The notes: generated by a model not told the origin, from the sequence alone. Counted from the first letter of the stretch, positions 1-10,225 are shown. The stretch: DNA of 64,000 bases from Pithys albifrons albifrons (GCF_047495875.1 NC_092465.1:4612160-4676159); one strand, 5' to 3'. Translations and numbers: made by a program.

Positions 1-33
1 CATTATCATCAAAACTGCAGATGATCTCATAAA

Positions 34-105
34 GGGCTTGTCTACATGGGGAGGTCAGCGCAGAACAAGCTCAGTTCTGAATTTAAAGTGCAGCTGAAAC
101 TTTGC
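34..105 (+). repeat. Possible DNA-transposon end (old, degraded)
   Basis: The stretch opens with GGGCTTGTCTACATGGGGAG, followed by a GTGCA-type segment after an A/T-rich ATTTAAAG. This resembles the terminal inverted repeat region of short nonautonomous DNA transposons that I recall as common in turtles and other sauropsids. Only one end is visible; no matching TGTAGACAAGCCC end was found nearby, so it is at best a fragment. Confidence 0.3.
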
Positions 106-459
106 CCGGCTCCCCGCGCAGGAGCCGCGGCTGCTTTGCCATGGTTACCATGGATGAGGCTCATTAAGGGGCTGGGGCAGGAGTGCACCTCTGATCCCTC
201 TGCATTAACCAAAACCGGGCTAAGGCACTGGGAGCACAAAGCAAAGGTCAGGCAGGTACTTCTGGAGGGTGTAGAGGGGAACAGGGATGATTTACATCGT
301 GTCACCTCTTCGCAGCTGCTCTGCAGGTGGGATGGGGCAGTTCAGCACCCTACAAGGGAAAACTCTTTTTACATCCATCTTTCTACACTTTCCCCTCTAA
401 CTCCTCCACGCAAATTACCCTAAGGATTTATTTTTCTAGTTATACCTTAATCCATACAT
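106..459. other. Unique sequence with a small CpG-bearing patch
   Basis: No gene seen. About seven CpGs fall between roughly 58 and 220 (for example CCCCGCGC and GCCGCGG at 110-135), against very few in the surrounding DNA. A near-perfect palindrome lies at 139-153, with arms CCATGGT and ACCATGG around one base. An open frame at 46-423 spans it, but its product is not recognisable. Confidence 0.5.
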
Positions 460-850
460 CATAGAGCCATGAAATAATTTGGCTTAGAAGGGACCTTAAA
501 GATCATCTTTTTCCAATCCCCTACAAGAACACCTTCTGCTAGACCAGGTTGCTCCAAGCCCTGTCCAGCCTGGCCCAGAACAGTTCCAGGGGTGGGGCAG
601 CCGCAGATTCTCTGGGCAACTCATGCCAGGGCACCACCATTCTCACAGGAATTTCTTCCCAGCATCCCCCCTATCCCTGCTCTAAGGCAGTTTGAAGCCA
701 TTCCCCCTCGCCCTGACCCCCCAAGCCCTTGTCCAAAGTCTCTCTCCCACTCTCCTGGAGCCCTTTTAGGCACTGGAAAGGGGTCTCAGTTCTCCCTGGA
801 GCCTCCTGTCATGCAGGCTGAACACCCCCAACTCTCTCATCCTTTTGCAG
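460..850 (-). mobile_element. CR1 LINE fragment, 3' end, 5'-truncated
   Basis: CR1 is the dominant non-LTR retrotransposon of birds; copies are usually 5'-truncated and retain the end of ORF2 plus a short 3' UTR. Read on the plus strand, this copy starts at its 3' end (CATAGAGCCATGAAATAATT), then GAAGGGACCTTAAAGATCATC, ACCAGGTTGCTCCAAGCC, TTCTCTGGGCAAC, TTTGAAGCCATTCCCCCTCG and a GGCTGAACACCCCCAACTCTC block, all in canonical CR1 order. The octamer tail is worn to one imperfect unit and the frame is broken, so it is a dead copy. The overlapping plus-strand open frame at 592-870 is only the antisense of this element. Confidence 0.92.
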
Positions 851-2668
851 GGATATATGAGAGGACTTAAATTCTGAAGTAAAATTCCCTTGGGAAACTC
901 AGGGCTTCCCTCCACGTATCTCAAGAGACCAAAGCCAAATTCTCATTGACACTGGGGATATTTTCAGCTCTCTCCTCCTTTGAGGAAACAGCTAAAATTC
1001 TAATTTTTCTCAGAAAACCATTGTATGTATAGATAAAAACTTATGCTGATTATTTTTAATGCAATACATAAAACAGAGAAGCCACTTGTCCCATGCAGAA
1101 AGACCAGTGTTTATGGAACACTAAGAAATTCATTTTAGTAGAAAAAATAACAATCTCAAATAAATTACTGAAGATAAATTGGTCAAAACCAACCAATTTT
1201 GCTGTTCTTCAAATTTTTATTTAACCTATAGTTAAAAAATAACATGGTTAATGATTGAGACTTCTAAATAAATCATTTCTATCATCCTACATATATCACT
1301 GCAGAAGCTCCTACTGTGTTTCATTTGTTGGTGTGTTTTATGCAGTCTGGCAATGATTTCATTGGTAGTTTATGCTGCACAACCCTTGACACCTGGGTGG
1401 CAGAAGCAGTAAGCTTGGCTTTCTAGGGTTTGGCGTAGGTAAGGCAAGCTGGTTAATCATTGCTTATACCTGGAGCTGTCTGAGTTTTAATATTCATCAG
1501 GTGCTCCTGCCCTTTATTCCAGTGTATGTCTCTTAATCCCACCATGAGAAGAACCTAACCCAAAAGCTGGAGCAGCAAGACTATTAAGCAAATTCATGAA
1601 TACTTTCCTCATAATACTCATCTTTCCTATGTCAACATAATGGTGATGTGTTTTTTCCTTTAATATTAATGATACATTTGGACTTAAAAAAAAAAGTTTT
1701 TTTAAAGTATTCCAAAAGTTAACCAACCAAATAGAAGTAGCTGTATAAAATCAGTTGTATTCTGTGAGTTGTGCTTGGACACAGTGCTGTGCCCTCGAAA
1801 GTCCCCCCTAAAGTAGTGAAACTGCATAAAATTTTGTATGGTTTAGACAAGAAATGTGCAGACAGAAATAATGAAGGTGAGTTTCTCCAGGTGGTTCATG
1901 GAAAGGGGAAGTTCTCAATGGAACTGGAAATGCAAACAGAAATAGGAGAGGAAACCAATAATTTCAATGTTAATAAAGCCAGAGCCCTTAACAGATTGTT
2001 AACTGCCACAATTCTAAGAAGGAACCAGACAGAAAGTGATGTGACAATAGAGAGAGATGGCTCTTGGTGGAGTCGACAAGGAGTGGCACAGCCTGTATGG
2101 TGCAGCTCAGAACAAGGGAGCTGAAAATAATCACATTTAGTTGTACAGACTGTTCTTTCAGTTAGGATAAACTTCCTAGCCAGACCTCTCCAATCGTAAA
2201 TATTAATGATTTTATCTTTGATTCCTGTTCAGTTTCCTCCTGCTCCTGCTTAGAGAGTCACAAGAGACTGTAAAATAATAATGACATATTGTAAATAAAT
2301 GCATCATGTTCAGAACCCTAAAGAAATATTATTTTTCCTTATAAAGGCATTTTTACACTTGAATAGTGAAATTTTGATTACCTGAGTCACTATCTCAGTT
2401 GTTCTCACTTTCAGGAAGGGAGAGGTCTTGCTACTGATTACTGGATTCTTTTGCTTTTTGCATGTGTTTAGTTAAACTTCCTGAGCTAGTGAACTCTAAA
2501 AATGGCTTTAAAATTTCAGCACTGGTTCAATTTCTTTCTTTAATTAAACTTTAAAGAGTCTCTCAGCAGTTTTGTGACTGTCTCCTCTTGGGATGCCTCA
2601 ATCAGTTCCCAGTTGTCATTCTGCTGTGCTGGGCCTGCACACTCATTAGCAGATACCATGTAGGTGGC
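851..2668. other. AT-rich sequence, nothing recognised
   Basis: No repeat family, RNA gene or convincing exon seen. An open frame at 1771-2124 (117 codons) starts without supporting context and resembles no family I recognise; I treat it as chance. Confidence 0.5.
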
Positions 2669-2750
2669 AAAACAAACAGAAAAGCCACAAACAAACAAAA
2701 AAAGATCCCAAAACAAAACAAACAAAAAAGGAAGAAAATACAAAATATGA
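2669..2750 (+). repeat. A/C-rich low-complexity tract
   Basis: The plus strand is dominated by irregular AAAC/AAACAAA units with almost no T. Similar tracts recur at 2990-3050, 37706-37829, 44108-44150 and 62475-62570, and on the other strand at 31901-32019. It is simple sequence rather than coding DNA; the open frames across it are composition artefacts. Confidence 0.75.
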
Positions 2751-2989
2751 CTGAGGAAAATTTATACTTAAATATGTATTGAGTTTTTCCTGACAGATCA
2801 CTGGCATATTTTAAATTGTTCTCTGACACCAAGAATGTAAACTTGTTTTGAAATGAGTAATTTTTTATTAATAACATAACACTGGTTTTAAACTTGAAAT
2901 AAGGAAAAAATCCTCTTTTTTACTTTTTTCATTTTCAGCTTTTTCTTTCAAAATACCTTTTTCAAACTTTATGTGGCAACAAAGGAGTC

Positions 2990-3050
2990 TAAAAAGCGAA
3001 AAGCAAACAAGAAGAACAAACCAACACAAAAACCCCCTCCAAATAAATAT
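2990..3050 (+). repeat. A/C-rich low-complexity tract
   Basis: Irregular AAGCAAACAAG / AACCAACACAAAAACCCCC composition of the same kind as the tract about 250 bp upstream. There is no fixed repeat unit. Confidence 0.65.
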
Positions 3051-3918
3051 ATTTAGAAACATGAATGTAAGAAGTTTAGCTTAATATGAAGTGAATGTTC
3101 TTGGGACATTGATTATTTTTAATTTACATCCCCAAAATAAAAAAATAGAAAAAAAGTATGGTTCACCTAGAAAAAGTTCCACTCATAGTCAGGTTGTATA
3201 ATGTTTTTCCAAAACTTTAGCTTTAGTTCTGAGTGTTAAAATTTTGTCTACTATTGCTAAGATTAAGATGTCTTTGATTTTCTGAAAAGCATTTGTCAAT
3301 TGTTTAATTCCTGGAGTAATCAAGATAATTAAAAAAAAGAGGGGGGTATTAATTCCACACGGAATTTCTAAATCTCTGGCACAGGAGCTATCATAATCAT
3401 TAATATAGATTTTATTTGTATATATTTGTTATTAAATTAGTATAATATAGTATTAGAATAATCCAGGGATATTCCAAATGATCAGAAGATACCTGAAAAA
3501 ACCACTTGTCACTATTTTAACAGAGTACACAAGAACCTTTGGGTAATCATATTCCTTAGCCTTTGCTTCCAGGCTCAATGTACTTCTCTAATGACAGCAA
3601 AATTGAGGCTTTAACTAATACAATCCACTGGTCCTCTACAGCAACCCACAAACAAATTGATGAATGCTCCTCAACCCTGCACTGAGATCCAATAGTCAGA
3701 TATCCAAACTGAGAAATTCAAGTATGGCTGATTTCCTTTGTCAATTAAAGTACTCGAAATAAGAAAATGCAAAATAAATGTGTTTTCTATTTCATCATTG
3801 AAATCTAAAGGTTCCTTATTTCACTACAGCTCTGTGAATTCCAAGCCAAGTGACAGACATGGGAGCAGAGATCTCAATGGACCCACACTCAGAGATGGGT
3901 CGGGTTGTTTTGCAAATT
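3051..3918. other. AT-rich sequence, nothing recognised
   Basis: AT-rich, with short A and T runs only. No repeat family, RNA gene or exon structure recognised. Confidence 0.5.
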
Positions 3919-3937
3919 AAAAAAAAAAAAAAAAAAA
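3919..3937 (+). repeat. Poly(A) run, 19 nt
   Basis: An uninterrupted run of 19 A, followed by GAAAGAAA. It could be the tail of a decayed retroposon, but no element body is recognisable upstream (3840-3918). Confidence 0.85.
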
Positions 3938-4755
3938 GAAAGAAATTAACAGGTTTTTTAGTCTTTTGCCCTCATTTTCCTTTCTTAGTGCTGGAACACA
4001 GACTTATAGGCTTTTTGAAGCCCTTCAAGTCTTGGCAGCTTATCTCCGACTCCAAGGCAGGAGGTTAGCAGGGTATTAGCTCTGCGTCGTCTTCACTTGA
4101 GACCAAAAAAACATTCAGTCAGCTAATGAGAGGTAGAGTAGAGCTGGCAGTTTATTATAAATCCTGTGCACTCATGTGGGCCCAGCCAGCAGGTATATTC
4201 CTGCAGCTCAATTCAGGGGTGTGCAGAGGATAATGTTCCCCATAGATCCAACTCTGTCCTTTGTTAATCTCCTGTCAGCCAAATTCTCTTTGCTCTCCTC
4301 CATTTTGCAACATGTTACATTTTGGAAATCCTTAATTAGCCACCAAGGCAGGTTTAAAAAAAAAAAGCGACACCACTGATGAGTCAGCATTTCAGCTAAC
4401 AATTGCCAAAGTTTTTTTAGTTTTTGTAAGCCCCAAACTCAAGAAGTATCTGCCTCTGCAGCTCACTTTCTTAGTCTTTGAAATGCAAATCAGTAAGTCC
4501 AGTAGACTGAAACTCAATCTGAATTACTCAGAGGTGTCAGAACAACAAAGTCTTTGCAAGTGCAATGCCCTATTTAACAAACGTTTCTAAAGAGATCATG
4601 GTGGAAAGCGTGGAGTTTGTCACTTGGAAGTCTTTAAAAAGTGGTCTGTCTAAACACAGGTACCAGACCTTTCTGGGCAAGGTTTAGAACATACAGATGT
4701 AAAACTGTCCTTGCATCCAGTTCACCAAAGACCCTATTACTGGTTTTATAAACAG
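3938..4755. other. Unique sequence, nothing recognised
   Basis: Mixed-composition unique DNA. No repeat family or exon recognised. Confidence 0.45.
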
Positions 4756-4825
4756 TGTGGTGTAAGAGTGGTGGTGCACAGGGTGCTGAGCTCAACAAGT
4801 CAAGGTTCAAATCCTCAAACCCACC
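4756..4825 (+). repeat. tRNA-like SINE head, relic
   Basis: The segment has a B-box-like GGTTCAAATCC at 4804-4814 (consensus GGTTCRANYCC). About 35 bp upstream is an A-box-like GTGGTGCACAGGGTGCT, at spacing typical of a tRNA-derived SINE head. It does not fold into an intact tRNA by eye and lacks tRNA ends, so I read it as an old tRNA-derived SINE fragment rather than a gene. Confidence 0.4.
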
Positions 4826-7819
4826 TTTATTCAGCCATGATTTCTGCATTTCACATTATGCTTTAGTGAAGGGAATGGAAAGTGTCCTCAGCCCCTTATA
4901 GTGTCCTCCTCTATATGGAGAGCTCAGGAAATGTATGAAAATCCCCTTGCCTGGATGCTTCCTGACAGACTGCTTCCTCCCATTCCATAATTAGCAGGAG
5001 TTAATTCACCATAAGAATTGTAATACTTTGAAGAAGCACAGGCCTTCAAATCCTACACCAACCAGAAACATCCTACACAGTCATTAACTGTGTGATTCAC
5101 CAAATTTAAACCCTATGCAAAAATATCCATGTGGACAGTTATTCCCAGACATGTGATATCTGATTTCCTCCTTTTCCAGAGTGTTAATTTAAATGCATCC
5201 ATGAAATACCCTTATTTGCCATGTGGTTGCCTTGTTCCCTCACAGATATGGGGCTACCTCATTTTTCCCCAGCTGCTCCTGCTCATTCTCTCTCCCCAAC
5301 TCTTGTCCTCAGTGCAGTGCCCTAAGCCTTCATGCAAGTTGTCAACTACACCAGCCTACAAACAGAACACATCACAGGAGAGATCCCTTTCCTTAGGTGA
5401 AGAGAATAAAGAGATAGAAAAGGAGCACTGGCAACTGCTTATAATTTATTCAGCATTATGCTTATAAATTTCCAAGGCAAATAGCTCAGATTGTGCTAAG
5501 AAGTCTTTTCAGAACAGAAATTAAGGTTCTTCTCAAGGAGAATTCTTTGCAATATGGCTGCAAAAGCATAGTTTTCCAACCCACTGAAAACTTCTGGAGA
5601 GTCAAGGTTTACAACGTGGTGGCCACTGTCATCAGGACTTTGGGGATGCGTCACAGAGCTCTGGATAGCAGCCACCTACCTATCTGTCCTCCTGCTCTAC
5701 CTAGGGAAATCCATCTGGATAGAGCATGGTTTGCGTTGCAAACACAGCCCATCTGCATTTCCATGTGGATTCACTTCAGATTATTGGTGCAATCACAACC
5801 CCTACAGCAGCTGCTTGCAGAGCTGAGTTGATGTTCCCACCAGGCCTTTCTACCTTTCAATGCACAGATCACTAAAGGCTGCTGGGTACCACCTATTTTC
5901 CCACCTAATTATACCCATTTGGGATCTCTAAACAAAAGTTTTCCTACTAACACAGCAAGGAACCCCTTTTCAGACGACAAGAGCGACTCCCTGCTTTATG
6001 CTGAGGTGAAGCCTTAGGTCAGTCTTTTGCTGCAACAAAACACAGATGAGCTCAGAAAAGGTCTTTAAGAAAACAGACCTTCTTAGCCCTAATTTCAGCC
6101 ACCAGTGAACAGTCTGTGCCATCATTCTTTCTCACCAGTCTATGTCTGTGAGCTCAGCCATTTCGCCTCACCCCATAAGTTACTTCAGATCAGCACTGTC
6201 AAAATTATAAATAATTTCTTTATTTCAACCCACTGCCATTCCTCCTCCTCCAATGGCTAGAGAACTTGAGCATCCTGCTGAAATAGCAGACAGAAATTCA
6301 TCTCCTTCTTTGAGCCCAAACACCTGTGCACCATCTCACTTGCATGATTGCTGTGCTGCTGGTGCAACCACTGCATCTTCCATGTCATTTGGCAATTTAT
6401 AAACATAGCTGAGAAACTAATGCCTGTGTGCTCTATGGCTCCCTGCTTGCCCCCGGCTTCTGTTTGGCATCTCCCATCCATTTGAAGAAAAAAGCATCCA
6501 AACAACTAAACAAAACAAATTATAGGAATAATGAAAGACTATGCTATGAGATACCTGTCCAGAACAGAACAATTAATTCAAATTAACATGGGGACTTAAG
6601 TGGGCCACAGGGACATGATGATTAATGTCTAAGATACTTCATGCTAGAATAACAAAGGAGACTTACTTAGTTCCATATATTACAGCAATTAGAGACAAAA
6701 AAAAAAAAAGAAGACTGCAATATTTCTATGGAGGTTAAGCCAAAGTTACATATATATCAAACCTTAGTGTCCCTTGTTCCAGCCCAAAATTCACAGTCAG
6801 CACTTCCTAGATCTTCCCAATGGGGGCCCGGCCATGCCATGCCAAGCCCCCAGCGTCCTCCTGCTCCCTCCCTTCGGACACAAGCCAGTCTCTCCTCGCT
6901 CCAGGTGGTTTCACTTGGCTCTGTCACACCTACTCAAAGGAATGTAAAACAACTGTGGAGAAAGTGCAAACAAACAGAAGCTGCCATATACGTGTTCTGG
7001 AAGAGCTCATTCCTGTGTGGGAAGTGCTATACAGTCACTATGGGACTTTTGTATCTGTGCAAGGGTAACGCTGCAGGATCGCACCAGCAGTGCCAAAAAG
7101 GGAGATTTTCACACCCCTGGTTAATCTGGCTACGAAATCTTTGTACAGGCCAAAATTAGATTTAATTAACGTTGTTCATTGCTCACAGAGTGTGCTGGTG
7201 GATAACACTGAAGTGGGATGGAAAATGTCCTGCTTCCATTGCTTGCCCTGATAAACCACTGAAGCAGCAGTTTGCATGAGTGCATGGCCAGTTGTACATG
7301 TTCAGAAGGAGACCTTCGTGTGCCACACAGGAGGACTGTGACCTGAAGTCTAAGCCTGCTTTGACCTCCAAAATGAGCCATTCACAAAATGATCAAATAT
7401 TCCATAAAAGCTTTTGCCTGTTCTGTATTTGGAAAGACTCTGGAATTTTTTTTTTACTATTAATTTTTAATGAACGTGAAAATGTCCTGTATAAAACTTA
7501 GAAATTTATATTAATAAGAATCCATCAGTAAATAAAAGCATTCAAATGCATTATTGTCCCCTATGGCCAAAGACAATACCTTGCATTTGCCTAAGCACAG
7601 TGGAGTCACTGAACTGATAAATAAATAACAGCTAGCACTGAGACTACTGTCGATGGGATGTGCCAAAGAAAACAACACACTACATTTGCCAGGAACAAAG
7701 ACAAAAACAATACCTTGCATAATATGGTTTGCAAAGTAAAATTTAACCATCCTCTAAAGTAATTAGCAAGTACATGAAACACGTAAACAGAGAAAAAGGG
7801 ACTTCTCTTGTTCTGTGTC
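4826..7819. other. Unique sequence, nothing recognised
   Basis: About 3 kb with no recognised repeat family. Open frames at 5129-5467, 5493-5831 and 6728-7159 are unsupported: no domain, no splice context and strand-overlapping alternatives. A 13-nt poly(A) run lies at 6697-6709. Confidence 0.45.
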
Positions 7820-8260
7820 TCAGACTGTCAGCCGCGGATCAGGAATGAGAACCTGTCTGACAGTGACAAGGCACAGCAGAAAGTGTGGCATGGCTCGGCT
7901 GGCAAGATTTCATCAAACCGCAGCTCCTTCAGAAGGGCAAATTACCTGTTCTTGTTCTTCTTTCTACCCCTCCTAAAATATGCTGTCTGTGTCCAAATAG
8001 AGACACCGGGACACAAGACAGCTGGGCTGTCAGGGATGCTGCTAACCCAGATCTGTCAAGGTGAACATGTGAAAGACTTCAATTTTCCATAGACTGGCTG
8101 GAGGAGGAATAGTCTGTGCTGTCCGTGCTAAGCTGCTGCTGTCAGGGAGTTTGGAAGCTTTCAGCAACACTCGCGGTGTCTGAATGCATAACTTACTCAA
8201 CTTTGCGCAGTGTGAGGATACAGCGTCAGGTGCGCGCAGGGAGGGGCTGCTGGTAAGGCA
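7820..8260. other. CpG-bearing patch, possible conserved noncoding element
   Basis: About a dozen CpGs (CCGCGG at 7832-7837, ACTCGCGGTG near 8170, GTGCGCGCAGG near 8231) stand out from flanks that have very few. An inverted pair, ACTGTCAG at 7824-7831 and CTGACAGT at 7857-7864, brackets the first CpG group. No repeat family is recognised. It could be an enhancer, an untranslated exon or a local unmethylated patch; the sequence does not decide. Confidence 0.3.
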
Positions 8261-8926
8261 AGACATGGGAAAAAATCCTGGCTTGCCTCTTAGGGTTGAA
8301 GGAAGAGCCAGGATTGTTTCATACCCCGCAGGTTTTCTTTAGTTGGAGCTCAGGTACCCACGTTACCACTGTGATGAAAGCATCAGATGACGTGAACAAA
8401 AAAGTTTGCAGTCCCAGGAGTTACTCTACTTTTAATCTTTCTGCGACAGAAATTCCTTTAATGCCGTGTACTACAGGTGCTGGCAACCTTTGGGGTGAAA
8501 TGTTAAAATAGGGAATCATGTCTGTTGCACCTGGGCATTTAAGAGCTGATGGCACATTGATTACAAGCTGGAGTTCACCAAAGTCTTCTTGGCTTCTCAC
8601 AAGAGATGTTACTTCAAATTCTGACACTACTTTCTAGGCGTTGTCCTTGAAGTTCAAATTTTGCACTTTTTTCTACAATTCACGCACAGAGAAAAATACC
8701 GGTGTAGAAAAGAAAAGAATTTTACTAAAATAAGACTGAGACAGTATCCCATGAAGAAAAGGCTACACTGGTAAGTGGTGTTCTGGCAGCACGCTCAGCA
8801 GATGTCTTTTCCAGATAAACTTGGTCAATACTAGCATGAGTTAAGAGATTATTTAGAGAAAGCAATAGGTGTTTTCAAAATTGATGGGCCATTTACAGCA
8901 GATAATTGAGTACTTGTGGTTAAGAA
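8261..8926. other. Unique sequence, nothing recognised
   Basis: No repeat family, RNA gene or exon recognised. Confidence 0.45.
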
Positions 8927-8970
8927 GTGCCATTGAATTCAATAGGAGCTGCACATACATCTGAAGCCAA
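8927..8970 (+). repeat. Relic of an ancient amniote repeat
   Basis: GTGCCATTGAATTCAATAGG followed by AGCTGCACATACATCTG resembles the CCATTGACTTCAATGGGAGC-type motif that I recall recurring in old interspersed repeats of birds, turtles and crocodilians. The family cannot be fixed from so short a relic. Confidence 0.4.
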
Positions 8971-9080
8971 CAGAGGCTTTTGACAGACACCAGATAAGGT
9001 GATGGGGAAGCAACACATTTCTGAACAACAGGAGAAAAAAGCTTTAGTTTCTAATAAAAATTGGGGGGAAAATCAGGCTA

Positions 9081-9106
9081 ATTTTTTTGTTTGTTTGTTT
9101 GTTTTG
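9081..9106 (+). repeat. (TTTG)n microsatellite
   Basis: A T run is followed by four consecutive GTTT units. Confidence 0.85.
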
Positions 9107-9881
9107 GCATAGCCAAACTTTTTCCAAAGTAATGAAAAGCTTCAGTGGAAATTTGTGTTTCACTCCCTTTAGTGTTGCTTCATAAATAGACAGTCTCCCT
9201 TCCTTTAGGACTAGTCTGGGGAAAAACAAAGCACTGGGAAGTTTCACCAGATGGGGGAGTTTTAATCCTTTGCCTTCTACCACTTATGGTGAAGAAAAAT
9301 ATATATACATATACATACAACCTCACTCATAAAGAATTTGGATTCAAATTGTGTCCTTTACATCACTTAAATTCATTCCCATACAAGAAGCAAGAAAACT
9401 GCTCCTACATCAAGATACTCATGCTTGTTCAAGAGTTTTGTCACTCCAGACCAATAAATGAGGTCTGTCAAGGCTTTTGCACAGTTTAATAATCTGCCAC
9501 AGGGAAATGAGAGAATTCACATGGTAACCTAGCTAAAAGGCTTGCTGGAACACACACCTCAGGTGCACATAGGCAGACACATGAAGATTGGCTTCCAGCT
9601 CTTTGCAAATCCAGCCAGTGTCGTAGGTCCATTTTTGCTACCTTGACATGATTTTATGGCATGGGAGCAAATGCCAGATCAAGCCTTGATGGTATCTAAA
9701 GTCATTAATTATCCATCTATCTGTAATGAACCAGCACAGTGATGGGTCACAGGCACCACAGGGCTTATACCAGCTCCTCATTGATCTATAGGAAAACAGT
9801 TGATCTGGTGCGGACACGTTTGTGCCTGTAGGATCATAGCAGTGGATAAAGTCAAAGCCAAGATTTCACAGACTTCCTTCA
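9107..9881. other. Unique AT-rich sequence, nothing recognised
   Basis: Includes a short ATATACATATACATAC tract near 9300. No repeat family or gene recognised. Confidence 0.45.
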
Positions 9882-9899
9882 TGCCTGACTTCCCTAATA
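9882..9899. repeat. Left target-site duplication of the 5S-headed retroposon
   Basis: The 18 bases TGCCTGACTTCCCTAATA match those at 10208-10225 at 17 of 18 positions (G versus T at the sixth). This is the length and placement expected of a target-site duplication made by LINE-type target-primed reverse transcription. Confidence 0.8.
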
Positions 9900-10207
9900 T
9901 GTGTGTGTGTGGCTCGGCTTCGCGAACGAAGATTTGGGAAGGGCTGTCCCCACGTGGGTGTGCCCTTCCAGCCTGCGCAGTGGATTTTAGGTGAGGCTCA
10001 GCGTGCGCAGAACTGGCCCCACCGTTTCAGTCCTGAGGTTCATCTGGCACAGCCGAGTGAGCTTGGACAGTGCCAGTGAAGTCCTCAGGACTAGAACCTA
10101 CAGCACCCGGCATTTCCCAGGAGGTCTCCCATCCAAGTACTAATCCGGGGCTGACCCTGCTGAGCTTCCAAGATCTGACGGGATCGGATGTCAGGGAGGC
10201 ATTTAAC
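9900..10207 (-). mobile_element. 5S rRNA-headed short retroposon (SINE-like), complete with flanking duplication
   Basis: Read on the minus strand, the element runs: 5S rRNA-like head (10207 down to 10095), a body of about 183 bp (10094-9912), and a short (AC)6 tail (9911-9900). An 18-bp direct repeat flanks it on both sides. This is the architecture of a SINE of the 5S-derived class (SINE3 in fish; AmnSINE1 in amniotes also has a 5S-related head). The body contains four nested inverted repeats and is CpG-rich: 14 CpGs in about 290 bp against about three in each comparable flank. The tail is not the CR1 octamer ATTCTATG, so a different partner LINE is suggested; RTE-type LINEs end in short microsatellites, but that is a guess. 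No open frame of note. The alternative is a one-off retrocopy of a chimeric structured RNA transcript. The retroposon reading is strong because of the direct repeats; the family identity is unknown to me. Confidence 0.75.
10095..10207 (-). pseudogene. 5S rRNA-derived sequence (head of the retroposon)
   Basis: On the plus strand CCTACAGCACCCGG, TCTCCCATCCAAGTACTAA and GACCCTGCTGAGCTTCC are near-exact reverse complements of vertebrate 5S rRNA. By eye roughly five in six positions agree over the whole length. There are small indels (an extra T near 10115, two bases missing near 10190), the CC of CCAGGCCCG has changed, and the first few nucleotides of 5S are missing or merged with the flanking duplication. 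The internal control region is largely kept: the A box corresponds to 10153-10167 (one change) and the C box to 10117-10134 (GGATGGGAGACCTCCTGG, one change). There is no TTTT terminator directly after it on the minus strand; the sequence runs into the hairpin body. It is therefore not a functional 5S gene, but possibly still a pol III promoter. Confidence 0.9.
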
Positions 10208-10225
10208 TGCCTTACTTCCCTAATA
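10208..10225. repeat. Right target-site duplication of the 5S-headed retroposon
   Basis: TGCCTTACTTCCCTAATA, partner of 9882-9899 with one mismatch. The exact element boundary is ambiguous by a few bases, because the 5' end of 5S also reads GCCT-like. Confidence 0.8.

Noticed and set aside
592..870. 92-codon plus-strand open frame rich in proline and serine
   Set aside because: It is the antisense of a CR1 3' end; the same composition is expected of any such copy.
1771..2124. 117-codon open frame with a fairly hydrophilic product
   Set aside because: No family recognised, no neighbouring exon signals, single frame in AT-rich sequence.
4756..4825. Genuine tRNA gene
   Set aside because: Only the box-like motifs are present; acceptor and anticodon stems cannot be drawn, so a SINE relic is more likely.
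9800..9994. 64-codon open frame over the CpG-rich segment
   Set aside because: It runs through the (TG)n tail and the hairpin body of the retroposon on the opposite strand; the structure is explained by RNA folding, not coding.
10095..10207. Functional 5S rRNA gene
   Set aside because: Indels, several changed paired positions, a lost 5' end, no T-run terminator after the 3' end, and it sits inside a larger duplicated-target element.
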